This document shows positions 13,601-25,700 of a stretch of 64,000 nucleotides of DNA, piece after piece. Source of the stretch: Ascochyta rabiei (lineage: Eukaryota > Ascomycota > Dothideomycetes > Pleosporales > Didymellaceae); assembly GCF_004011695.2 (NCBI RefSeq), contig NC_082405.1, positions 3,310,211-3,374,210 of the forward strand, read 5' to 3'. Positions within the stretch are counted from its first letter, which is position 1. Every line of letters starts with the position of its first letter. The position numbers and the translations under genes are program-made. The notes under the pieces were generated by a model. It worked only from the letters and a program-made list of their open reading frames with translations, had not been told where the DNA came from and searched no databases.

Positions 13601-16600
13601 AAAGCAGCTATTACCCTAGAAGCAGTTTATGCTACTGGCTATCTCTTTCCTCTATTTAATTGCCTGTGTAAGATTGATATTGGAGCGTACTTAAGGTACC
13701 TCTACTACCACAATTAATAACTGCCTACAAATAAGATGCTAGCTTACTTATAATAGGATGTGAAACGCACTAAGCTACAGGAAGTAGGCCTTTAGATGTT
13801 TGTTGCTTACACTATTTTTAGTAAGCTAAAGGCTCAGCGTATAGTTAGTTAACTAAAGAACAGCCCTTAGTAATAGATACAAAAAGTTAGGTATAGATAC
13901 ACGTTACTTTGCTATTTAAAGTGTTAGACAGTTTCTAATATAAGGACTGTAGTCTCTAAACACACTACTAGTACTATACCCTCTTAACTACTCTATATAA
14001 TAATATATAAGTGTTTCCCACACTAACTAAATATTAAAATTAAATTAACCTTAAATTTCACGTGTAAAATCCAAAGGATAAAACACTAATATAGATCTTA
14101 TATATCTTAGTTGTTAAAGAAGCATTTGTCTAAAGGAATGTAATTAATAATAGTAGGCTATAAACTTTTAACTAACAACTGTAGAGGGCTGCAGTACTAA
14201 AGCAAAATTTGCTAGTCTATATAGACTTGCTAGTAACCCTTGTTATAAAGATTGTAATAATCTTAGTAGACTGCCTCTTAAGCCCACTTAGCTATCTACT
14301 GCTAACGTTAGACTACCTGCCTTTAACCTGCATACTATTATGTTCTTTAAACACGTGTTTGTTACTAATTAAAGTCTGCCTTCTAGTAACAAAGTAGTTG
14401 CTGTTTAGGTAGAAAATAATAGCCCTTAGCTTATATTCTACTGTCTGCTCTACACTATCTATCCTTAGCACAGTAAATAACATTCTACCTAGGGGTTTAC
14501 GCGTAGTAACCTCCTTTTAAGTAATATTAATTCTGCTGCTAATGTATAGAATTATATAACTAGGGAGCAAATTTACATACATGTAGCGCAATATAATAAG
14601 CTACTTACAGCTAGCTCCCTTTTTACAACAAGAGCAGAGTAAGACTAGCTATCTACTATTAGCTGTATTAGAAGCGTATATATCTTTTGTATTAAAGAAT
14701 GTCTTATTAATAGCATCTTGTATACTCTTACCCTTAAAGATAACTATATTGTTTTTAATATTAAACAACAGATAAAACAAGGCTTGTAACAGAGGGGGAC
14801 GGCTAAGCTCTGTTACGTTAACTTGTGCCTAAGTAGAGTTACAGCAAGTGTAAGCTGTGTAAGATAATATAGTAGTAGTCGTTGCCTATCTAAAACATGA
14901 CTTAACGTAGTTGTTTCGATTAACTTGTTTACTATAATTATAAGAGTTACTGCTTATGTATATAGCCTGCATTATAAAATCTTTTAACCTGTTATTATGC
15001 TGTTTAAGGGTGCTGTTCCTTAAATGCATTAACAGTAAATAGAAGAATGCTAATAGGAGTGGCTCTATAAGTAAGGTCTTTAAAGTAACAAGGTTACTAC
15101 GCTGCAACCTAATTCTAAGAGTTAGGGCGGCTGCAGTAAGGGCTTTAAACGCGCACAAGTTAGAGCTCTAGCTAGTAGAATTGCCTAATCTAACTATATT
15201 ATATAGTCTATAAGAGATTTTAGTGTATACGTAGTTAAATTTGTCCTAATTATCTAAGAGTTCTATTAGTTGTAAGAGGGGATAGGTAAAGCTAGTGTTA
15301 GTTATTATAATCTTAAAGCCCTTTGTCTGTTATACTGTGCTATTTGTAATTATATAGTCTCTATAAGCCTAAATTGTCTAAATAGAGTGCTAGGCTAGAT
15401 TAAGGTGTTAGGTAATGCGATTAATTGTAGACTTGTTCTGCTAAATGCGATTAATGTTAATTTTGTCTTTGCAGATGTTATAAAAAGCGGCACTAACTTG
15501 TATTAGCGCATTTTTTTAAGATGTTGTTGTTAGACAATAATATACTTGTTTTTCTTTAAGAGCTTTAGTATTATATAGAGAGTGCTAATTGTAACAGCGC
15601 TATAATTATGCGCAGAGTAGGCTATAATAGCAAATATTAACAGGATCTAAAATCTGCTACTCTATTGCGCAATAAGTGTTGTAGTTAAATTAGGGTGTGC
15701 TAAGGTTACCTTAATGTTAGTTATAATATAAAGGTTCTTACATAAGCTGTACACGTAATATATAGACTACTTTCTTCCTAAGTAGCTCTAGAGCAGACCT
15801 ATTCTGCCAGCAACAGCTATAACAAACTGCGCTTTACTAACACAGCTTTTCTTTAGTATACATATTTTTACACATTTTTGTTTAGTTAACACGTGCAGCC
15901 TGCTTGCACTACTTACTAGAAACATGTTGTCTTTAACTAGCATTACTTACCTATTAGAATCTTGTAATAGTATCTCTGTATACACGCATCTTAGCACAGA
16001 GGGTTAGCTGCCTAAGAACCTAACCTTTAAGGTTGCGCAAGATTCTTTTAATCCTTGCCTTTAGGAGTACTATGTGTAGGTCCTAGTAGAGGGTCCTTGT
16101 TAACGCTATACTATCCTTATTTAAGGCACTAGCACAGTAAGTACTTAGAAAGAGGCTAAAAAGGCAGCATTCTCTTCTGTCCTGCGCTTAATAGGTAAGA
16201 TTTCCAACTTTGCGCTCCTAACTCTTTGCTACTATATTCTGTATTGCTTACTAGTCTTATTAACAGCCTTACGTGAATTTAATAATATTAAGAAGATTAG
16301 TGTCTGTAGCTATAAAGACTTAGTTATAGCACGTAAAGCAGCTAAATACACACCTTAGTAACTAAATACAAATCCTACTACTAACAAGACTACTATTATT
16401 ACTACTGTAGTAAAAGACTTAAAATAGCTAAAGAGTCTAGTAGAAGAATAGATTGCGCCTACACAGCTAATTGTTCTAGACGTTAAGCGCTTTGCTAGTC
16501 TAGGTTCTAATAAGCTATTGTTGGAGCTTAGTCTTGTAAGAGTAAATATAGGCAGTAGAACAACGTCTACTTAACACTTCTGTATAGCAGAGTACACATA

Positions 16601-18521
16601 CTTAGACAATACAACTTACCTTACTAACGTACCTATATCTAACGCCTTTGCATATAGCAAAACTAATATTCTACTAAAAGCTAAAGTGCTAGACTATTTA
16701 ATAACTGCGCTTAACACCACCTATACGTAAGGAAAAGTTATAGTAGTTAGATATACTATACAGCATAATCGCGCTTAGTTAGAGAAGGAGAGTGTCTTAT
16801 TTAAAGACGTTAATTTCCTTAACCTTTCAAATATTAAAAAGGCTATTGTTAGAACACACTAAGCTTAGAAACTGTTTATATTAACTGTATAATACAATGT
16901 CCCTATAAAGGGAGATCCTTATAACGCAGGTAATAATGCAGTTACTACTACAATGCTTCTAGCAGCCTAGTTAAAAGTCTGCACTTGTTTAGAGTAAGAT
17001 TAGATAATTAAGCAATTAGACGACATGTACACCAGTGCCCCCCTAACCCTATTACTCTTACTATCTGTTAGCTTAGTTTCCTTATTTCCCTCTAATTCTT
17101 CGTCTAATTGCAGGAAGCTAGGAATGCTTTAAACATATGCCTAGACGCTGGTATGCAAATATTACAGAGTAAGGTAGGGAACATAAAAGCAAAGGTTAGC
17201 TTAGATAGGAACAACATTGCTACGCTTTAGAGAATACTGTATAATATATAAGGTAATTTAAAATAGAACACTACATAAGCCTACCTGTATTAATTAATTC
17301 TGATCTTTATTTGCATTAATTTTTATTTTACCTAAATTACACAAAAAGACTTAATATGCTAGGTACAGCATTAGCACACTATACTAAACTAAATCTTGTT
17401 TTGTTCTGCTGTAGATAGCTATACGTTTAAACTTATTCTCTAAATACGTGCTTATATAATACGTCTAAAGACTTCTATTTAGTATTATGCTAACCTTAAG
17501 AAAAAAAAAGTTCTACTATAAGCATCTGTTTAATGCTGCTTTTTACTAGTAATTACTTAATAGTTAGCTGTATCCTTTATCTTATTACATTGTAGATATA
17601 ACTAGTCTGTCTTAATATTAGCACCCTTTTACTACTGTGTACCCTTTTACTGCTGTATATGTTAACTATTAAGTCTACACTAAATCCTATACTTAACCTT
17701 ACCACTCTTCCCTTAATATAGACACTTAACTCTAGATCCTTAATTCCCTAGTTTACAGCATTAAGGTTATACACAGAGAAGAGTGTATCTCCTTAACTAA
17801 ACTTTAGTACAGCTTAGTAAGTTTTAACATATTCTATTAAGATAAAGATCCTATTGCTAACGCACTATAGGATAGTGGATTTAAGCTACCTACTTTGTAC
17901 AAACTACGCCACCTTCTACCTTAGCTTTGCAATCTAACTACTCTTAGCGCTGCTACTTACAACAGTGTACTATAGTTTGCAAGTTTTAACATAAAGACGT
18001 TGCCTAGACAAGGCATCCTGGTCTAACCCCTTATTAATGCTGGTATTAAGATTAACATGTATAAGAACCTTATAGTTAGCGTAGACATTCTAGGTTAAGA
18101 CGTGTAGGCAGCCCTAGTTTAATGTTCTATTAGAGACTATTTTGTTAGTACAGGAGACACAGCTTTAGTTGTCTTCTAGGCTGTTAATAACGCGTTTAAC
18201 GCCTTAGGTTTTGCCTACATTACTAATGTTACAGATCTTACTAAGGTTAACTTCTTAGACAGTATTAAGGGCAATATACTAGAGAAGAAGTTTACAGTTA
18301 TCTATAATACCTTACTCTAGTTATATAACAAGTCCTTACACGTCTAGATATTAAGGGTGCTAAATAGACAAATACACTAAAGGAGGATATGCAAGATATT
18401 AGACCTTAGGAACTTAAATAAGTACTAAAACAATAACTCTTCTTGTGCTTAGCTAGCCATGTATTTATATAAAGCTAGTTAACAAACATTTACATTAATG
18501 TAACTAGAGTAAGTATATTTG
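10631..18521. other. Long AT-rich RIP tract without identifiable genes
   Basis: About 7.9 kb of TA-rich sequence with stops in all frames. Short open pieces (14209-14397 plus, 14886-15158 minus) lack motifs. A palindrome of the recurrent type lies at 11734-11760. Probably overlapping transposons degraded past visual recognition. Confidence 0.55.
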
Positions 18522-18698
18522 CTAATCTAGAAGTGCTGCATTAGTCTAATAAGGCTTACTTAGCAAAAGCTTTTCTGGCCTGCAACGCAAGATAATGTGT
18601 GTTTGTTTACTAATCTTAAAGTGCTACATTAGTCTAATAAGGCTTACATAGTAAAAGCTTTTCTAGCCTACAACGTAAGATGTTGTGTGTTTGTTTAC
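18522..18698. repeat. 88-bp tandem duplication
   Basis: The block starting GTGCTGCATTAGTC at 18533 is repeated from 18621 with a period of 88 bp. Differences between copies are mostly C/T or G/A (TGCA/TACA, GGCC/AGCC, ACGCAA/ACGTAA), so RIP-type mutation continued after the duplication, more heavily in the second copy. Confidence 0.8.
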
Positions 18699-18911
18699 CT
18701 TACAGCGCGCAGCTTGCAGATCTACTACTAGATTCTGTTTCTACCCTGTTAGCTACCGCTCCTCTCTTCTACAACAAGACTACACTACCTTTACAGTCTA
18801 ATATCCCACTAAAATACTCTAAACATAAGCCTAGCTTAACTATATAACGTTATAGTACAATACAAAATATTAACACGTCTACTAATATGCGCTAACAAGT
18901 TTTATAGAACT
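18699..18911. other. Spacer between the tandem duplication and an ORF relic
   Basis: AT-rich sequence with no gene recognised. Confidence 0.4.
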
Positions 18912-19430
18912 ACTGTAATGCTACCTAGCGTGTTAAGTACGGCACTACTAAGGACAGTTAGGTTCTCTAGGTTAATTTCCAGGTTACTGTTAAGGACACT
19001 GCTGACAGTCTAAAGTGGTTCTTTACTGCTAAGTACTTTACGTACCCTATCTACTACAATAAGTGCAATGCTTCTAATATTAATAAGAACTTAGGATTAT
19101 TTATTGCCTAGAAGCGACTCTTCTATTGGTACAAAGCCCTAGCTAGCACTGTTAAGAACGATGGTAGCATTAACAGCAACACTAATAGCTTGGCTGGTGA
19201 CTGTGAGCTTTACAAGGGTTAGGCTAATTAGAACAACGCTGTAGTAGGAGTATTTAGAGATAGCCTACATAACTAGCATTAGAGGACAATTTAGATGCTT
19301 ACTATCTAGGGTTCTAATTTTAAAATGTGTAGTTAGAAGCAATACTTAGACTACGTTGCGTTAATATAGAGGGAGAATATTATAGGACACGCACCCTACT
19401 TAGTAGAAGGATAGTAAAGGTAGGCTTATA
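18912..19430 (+). pseudogene. RIP-mutated ORF relic, unknown family
   Basis: About 170 codons are readable in one plus frame with stops that are almost all TAG. The most intact part (about 18970-19210) reads VNFQVTVKDTADSLKWFF, later RLFYWYKALASTVKNDGS. It has many aromatic and Lys residues and no motif I can assign. It is less mutated than the surrounding DNA. Confidence 0.4.
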
Positions 19431-20010
19431 ATCTTTAACTCTAGAAATTGCTTATACTATTAAACGTAATAAACTTTATAATAGGTAATCTTTTAGTAAA
19501 AGGATGTTCTTTTTTCTTTTTACTATGTTTCCCTAAAGATTTACCTAATGTATGTTAAAACATAAGCCATTATTAAAGGTTTAGAATAAAACAGGGCAAC
19601 GTCCTGTTCTGTTAGAGGCTAATGTTAAGTTGTGTGTTGTAACCTGCGCCTACTAGATAGGTCTTTTGCAGACCTATCTGGCTAGCATAGCTTGTTTAAA
19701 AGTTAACACCTTAAAGTAAAATTTAAGCTAACTAGGCTAAATCTACAGTATCTCCTTACAAACATGCTGCTTCTAATCTAAGTAATAATAGAGTAGAAGA
19801 TTAGTGGCTAGAAAGTGTTGTATAGGCGAAACGTAAGCACAATTAGCGTTGTAAGTGTCTACTATTTACTTCTAAGATAGTAGGATATCTATCTAGTATA
19901 TCTAGCTTTTGTTTTTAAGTATCCTTAACGCCCTAAGAGATGTACCTATAGTATTAAATTAGTACTGCTAAGACATTAGATTAGGTATAGCGTGATACCT
20001 AATGTCTAAC

Positions 20011-20290
20011 CCTGTTAAGCTGCTGTCTACGCTGCCTAAGCAGCTTACAGAGCCTGCGCTTAAGAATAAGTTAACGCCCGCAAACCAGCGCAAGAGCTAC
20101 TAGAAGAAGAACTGCTGTAGCTCTAGCATCCTGCCTATAAACTTTAACAACTCAGACAACGTCTACTTATTAAGCCCCCTAAGCAGCAACTATGCTTCTA
20201 AGAGCAAGTCTAAGGACAACAAAGCTACTGCAAATATTAATACTACGCCTAATACAGAGGATAGCTTACAGAGTAGCGCGTAATTAGCTA
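20011..20290 (+). pseudogene. Short Ser/Asn/Lys-rich ORF relic
   Basis: One frame is open for about 90 codons apart from a TAG (PVKLLSTLPKQLTEPALKN..., later NYASKSKSKDNKATANINTT). Composition resembles a low-complexity gag-like or linker region. Function unknown. Confidence 0.3.
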
Positions 20291-20399
20291 CAGCGTACGC
20301 TATACGTTTGCCTAGGCTGGAACACAGCAACTAGATCTAGATAAGGACAACAAGATAACTATAGAGATGGCTAACAACAAGATTACAGCCTCTAACCAA

Positions 20400-20771
20400 G
20401 ATGGGTAGGCCAACCATTCTAATGGTTGATTTAGGGGTACGGATTTGTTAGGGACCAGGGCTACAGATTTTGCGCGGATATCTTATCATGGGTACAGTTG
20501 GTTTTTCTCCCAACTACGGTCGTTCTGCAACAACAGATTAGATCTGCTTTAAACTTAGACATATATTTTGCGTTAATAACCTATATTACCTATATAAGTT
20601 ATAGCAAAATCAGCTTTATAAATTATAGGGGTAGGGTTTGTTATTGTAGTTAGGGTTGCGCTAGCGCGCAGACAATAACTGCATTAACGTAGCAGAACAT
20701 TAACACTATAAATACTAATATAAGAAAGTAATATACTAAATACACAGTACAGAGCAATTAATTATAGCACA
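20400..20771. other. Boundary between RIP DNA and the subtelomeric gene block
   Basis: Base composition becomes balanced at about 20400. A perfect 7-bp stem, AACCATT/AATGGTT with a 2-nt loop, lies near 20413-20428, and GTTGG...CCAAC near 20498-20515. From about 20540 the sequence turns AT-rich again until P1. No gene. Confidence 0.5.
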
Positions 20772-22562
20772 CTACGTGCCTGCAAAAGGCTTACAGAGCT
20801 TAATTAAGGTAAGCTGGCGCATTGCACAGGCGGCCGCAGGGCTGTTTGTAGTCCTTCGGGAGGGCGCTGGCTCGACGCTGTAGTCGTCACCATCTTCGCC
20901 GTCTTCCAGCTCGCTGTCTTTAATCTCCTCTACTTGCGTCGCCAGTGTCAGCGTGTCTGCCTTAATTGACAGCGTTGCCTTCTCGCTGATAGATCCGCTA
21001 GAGATGCCTTCTAAGCCTAGCCAGGCGTCTAAGGCCATGCTTGCTTTGTAGGCCTCCAGATTCACCTCTACAACCAACTTAAGCCAGATATGCCAGAAGG
21101 GGACGCAGAGATTATTCTCTACCTACAAGTTAGAGATAATGTCGTACAGCATTAGGTAGAGCATGCCCCAGCCTAGCTGCTTGGCTGCTTTGTACCAGCG
21201 GAGCGCTTAGTGCAGCTGCTTCTTAAATCGCTGACGCTGCTAAGGCCCTGACATGGCAGTGGCGGACAGCAGCAGGGCGTCCATGGCCTCGGAGCTGACT
21301 TTGCCCCTGCCGCCTCGGTTCTTAGCATCCCTGCTGCGGGCAACGTCTTGCTCCTTGATCTGGTCTATCCTCTTAGTGTAGGCCTTGCTAAGGAAAGCTA
21401 TAGCCCAGCGGTACTTAATATAGATAATATCTAACTCCTGCTCGTAGCAATCGCACAGGCTCTAGGCGGAGGCGAGCGCGCTCTTCGGCACAGTCGAGGA
21501 GCTATTCTTCTGCGACAGCGACTAGCGGGTGCGCGAGGAAGCGGGCGGGCGATCCTTAACAGACTCCTGCGTAAAGGGTGAGCCTTGTGTGCGCCAGCTC
21601 CGCAGAAACGCAGCTGCAGAGGCCTGGGAGGTAGTGTTGCTGATAGAGTCGGCCTTTTTAAGCATGCCAGAAGCTGTTAGGTAAGGCGTTGCGGTACTGC
21701 TGTACAGGTTGTTGTCGTCAACCAGCTGCTTAAGGATCTAAGAGATGAACAGCTTATCCTGCCGCGAGATAGAGGCATAGGCACCGTGTTCCCTGCGGGA
21801 TGCCGACTCAGGCAGCAGCACTAACCTAAGGTCCTGTTTCTTCTGCGCTCGCATGAGCTCCAGCTTCCTGGCGCGCTCCCGCTCAGCACGGCGGTTTTTG
21901 TTAGAGACGCTTGTAATCTGGGCAGGTTCCTCCTGTCTAACCTGTCCATGGACGGGCTCTTTAGGGTCCTCGGCCGCCTCAGGTTCGCAGGGCGGCGCAA
22001 GCTGCTCAGATTCCTCTGCTTCGTCCTCTGCTTCTAGCGGCGTCGCAGGGCTAGGAGGCTCAGTGGCTTGTCAGAGGCGCTTCAACAGCTGCGCTGAGCT
22101 GGATGCAGCAGCACGCTTTGTTAATAGTGGTAGGGAATTACAGGGCCGCTGCGCTAAAGGGGGTTCCTTCTGGAAGCCGTCGCTTGGGCTGCTGGCAAGA
22201 TCCTGCGCTGCAGAGACCAACCAGGCCTAAGCATCAGCAGGCAGCGCGTCCTTGTTGAGCGTCTCCCTTAACAGCCATATCGCCGACAGCACCAAGTAGG
22301 CAACAAAGACAGGCTTGCAGACACTTGTCTTGTCTAGAACCAGCCAGCCTGCGCTGTGCGGGTGCAATAGAGCATCACGCTGCAAGTCTAAGACAGTGGC
22401 CTTGTTCTAAAACAGCTTTTAGTAGTCTAGGTTCGGCGGGTCGTATGCGAGCCTGTGGGCAAAGCTTAACTTGCTGGCTAGCGGGAAGCTCCGGGGCCCG
22501 CCATCGAATTGCTCGGCGGCATCTTCCAACGCAGAGATCTAGGGTAGATTAGATGGTGACAT
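20772..22562 (-). pseudogene. P1: divergent partner gene of TLH1, RIP-interrupted
   Basis: A single minus-strand frame from the ATG at 22562 to 20772 (about 597 codons) is homologous to P5 and P4: DAAEQFDGGPRSFPLASKL near the N-terminus, HSAGWLVLDKTSVCKPVFVAYLVLSAIWLLRETL, a polar central linker, SNKNRRAER, YASISRQDK, GRGKVSSEAMDALL, and C-terminal MRQLTLIKLCKP. There are no frameshifts; about ten stops fall at codons that are mostly Gln or Trp in P5. The C-terminal motif that reads QLTLLELF in P5 is altered here (QLTLIKLC). The family is unknown to me. The ATG lies 217 bp from the TLH1 ATG on the opposite strand, so the two probably shared a promoter region. Confidence 0.8.
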
Positions 22563-22779
22563 AACTGTTTGTTTGTTAATATAGGAGATACAGCAGAAGA
22601 AGAAGGATATTTGTTAGGTTTAGCCCCTGACTAGGGTAACAGACTAAACAGAGATCAGCCTGTACAACATAAGCGGGCGCACAAGCTAGGGTACAAAACT
22701 TAACACAATTTAGAGATAAGAGCAGTCGCCTTAAGGAAAAAAAAAACACACACACAGAGGCTCGCAGAGGACCACTAAC
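22563..22779. promoter_or_regulatory. Divergent intergenic region P1/TLH1
   Basis: 217 bp between two head-to-head start codons. It contains an A-rich run followed by (CA)n at about 22736-22757 just upstream of TLH1. I see no convincing TATA box. The conserved AAAGTCAG word of the P4 and P5 intergenic regions was not found here. Confidence 0.5.
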
Positions 22780-25700
22780 ATGTCAGAAGCCACTGTTAAG
22801 CATCAGTACTTTAAGCACTTGGCTGAGTACCAGGTAGCAGTGTGTAAGGAGTGCCGGTACGCAGTATGGCTGGACCAGATTGAGAGCCACTTGCAGAAGC
22901 AACACAAGAGGCTGCTAAAGAATGTTAGAGCTGTAGGGGATGCCGTCCGTTAGTAGGCGGGCTTGCTACAGTACCCTAGCGAGTGGACAGTACCAGACAA
23001 CAACATGCAGCCTATCCCCCAGCTGCCAGTATACAACAACGGCTTACTATGCCAACTTAAGCCTAAAAAATACCAGCACATTGCAAGAACTGTTAACTTG
23101 ATTAAAAAGCACTAGCGCAAAGACCACAACGGCTGGTTGCTGGGAAAAAGGCAAGGACGTCCTAGCTGAACTTGGGCAGGGACGTTACAAGCCTAGATAG
23201 AAGACGGCTGCAAGCGCGTACACTGCTAGCGGCTTTTTAGCAGCTGGCACAGATTACAGTACTTTAAAGTGCGTCACACCCCAGACAGCGGCCCGCAGCC
23301 CATCCCCACGGAGGGCGAGGCAGCGTGGGCGCGCGTTGGCGAAGAGATGGCCAAGACGTAGGCCAACGTCAAGAACCGGGCAAAGACAACAATTAAAGAC
23401 AGGAAGAAGGACAAGGCAGCCCTATGGCTGGAGCGGACTGGGTGGCTGCCGTACTTGAACAAACTGGATTATCCTAAATTGCTGGCGAGCATCAAGGAGC
23501 CTAATATAGACCTAGAGAAAGATAAGGAGCCTGTTAAGGCTGCAATTTGGAGCGTAATAGATGGACTGGCCTACGTGAGCCAGACGTCTGTTATTAAGCA
23601 GACAGGCATATTTGTGCGCATAGAGGCCATTTGTACAAAGAAGCACCAGACTAGGTACACGCTGCTGCAGGCGTACATAGACAAGAAGTCGATCAAAGAG
23701 CAGTCACGCCTGTAGAAGCAGATACTAATGTTTTTTGCAAGGACGCAGAGGAAGCACTGTTGGAACAGCCCCAAGTACCGCTTCACACAGCAGCAGCGCG
23801 AGGCATGGGAGGCATTAATTGAGCAGGCAGAGAGAGACGTAGGCGGGGCAGAGATGGAGGTAGCGGACAAGGACCAGGATGAGGACGAGGAGGAAGAGGA
23901 GGAGGAGGACGAGATAATGATCGATGAACTCGACGACGAGCAGGACCCGTCCGAGTGCGACAACAAGCCCAAGAACAAGCCCAAGAACGAGCCTAAGCAC
24001 GCAAAGCTAACACTGATTAAGAAAGCGTGCTTAATGTTTTGCATTACGCTGCTTAACCAGCGCATCTGCTACAAGGAGTACAACTGCGCGTTAGTGTGTG
24101 CGTTAGCTGTGCTCGGCGTTAAAGAGGACGGCTGGAAGGACGCTGAGCTGTACCTGCCAATATTGTTATTAGTAATTAAAATTACCCGTTTCATAGTTGT
24201 ACAACACGCACTCGAGCTGTCTAAGCCGTTTAAAGAGGAGGTGTTTGACGACGACAGCGCGTACAGGGGGAGCGACAGCAGCAGCAGTAACCCTAGGCTG
24301 CGTTAACCAAAAGGCTGCTTGGAGTTTGTGCAGCAGATAATGGACAGGTTTATGGTACAAGGCAGCTACAGCCTAATGCAGTAGATGCTTGACTTACGTA
24401 CGTACAGGCTGAAGGTGCATTTTAACACTACTGCGCAAGGGAACGTTAAGTGGATAGGTAGGGACAAGCTGCTGTACAAGAACGTGCACTTTACTATAGC
24501 CCAGTTCCGCAGCATGGTGCACGGGATACAAGCAGAGAACAAGCAGATGCTGGTTAAGAAGCTGCTGTTTTGCAACGGGCAGACGGCAGATCAAGTCCCC
24601 CAGATTCCGTGGGAGCAGCTGCGCGACAACCCAACCAACAATCGACCTGGGTGGAACTTTTTAAAAGACCAGCGCACCCGCATGCCTGTGGACAGAGAGA
24701 GCTGGTTGTTTGAACAAGTAGGGCAAGACGCCACAATGCGGGAGCGGTTCATTAAGCCAGCCACCCGTTCCAGGATCGACAGGAACGAAGTGGAGCAGTA
24801 CATAGACTGTGTGGTTGCGTTTAGGGAGAAGCTGCTCGCGCTCATACACATGACGGCAGGACAACCCGCGCAGGCAACAGAGATATTGAGCGTCCAACAC
24901 AGCAACACGATCAAGGGCGGGCACCGTAACATATTCATTAAGGACGGCATAGTTGTTTTTGTTACGCAATACCACAAGGGGTACGCCGTCAGCAGCGACG
25001 TCAAGATCATCTATTGGTACTTGCCGCGTGAGGTGGGTGAGCTGCTGGTGTGGTACGTATGGTTGGTGTTGCCGTTCTAGCAGCAATTAGAGGCGATGGT
25101 GTGGGAGAAGGAGACGATGTCATCCCACTTGTGGCCCGCCGACCCGAACGGGCGCAAATGGACTTCAGAGCGTGTGCGGGAGACGTTGAAGCGCAAGAGC
25201 CGAATCGGGCTTAAACAAGAGTTAACAATTGCAGCGTACCGTGAGATCGCCATTGGCATTAGCTGGCGATTTTTGCGCGGCTCGACAGCGTTCGCCGCTA
25301 AGGAAGGCGAGGAAAACGAGGAGTGGAAGGAGAAGAACATGGCGGCCATTATTTAAGACAAGCAGTCCAGACACACGTCGCACGTAGCAGGTATGGTGTA
25401 CGCACGCGGCATCATAGAGATAGCAGGTGTCACAGCCAACAGAAGGCAGCTGTTCCGCAACTCGAGCACTGATTGGCACCGGTTTTTGGGTTTTTAGTCG
25501 GCCGTAGACGCATCAGCAGACGTGAAGAAGCGCAAGCAGGCGCCGTTCAAGAGCGAGGCCGACAAGGCGAGGATCGAGAGGCTGGAGCGGCTGAGGAAGA
25601 TGGACCCGGCAGCGCAACTCAAGCGAATGAAGGGCAAGAAAGCCAAGTTCAGAGGCGTGCAGAAGGAGGCCATCAAGGCGATCGTTGCTGGCGAGAGCCC

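Noticed and set aside
1..20400. Functional genes or tRNAs in the AT-rich third
   Set aside because: Every longer frame is broken by TAG/TAA, and I found no cloverleaf with A and B boxes on inspection.
23571..24065. Ser-rich 164-codon minus-strand frame inside TLH1
   Set aside because: The poly-Ser run is the antisense of the Asp/Glu-rich stretch of TLH1. The same happens over TLH3 (38264-38980).
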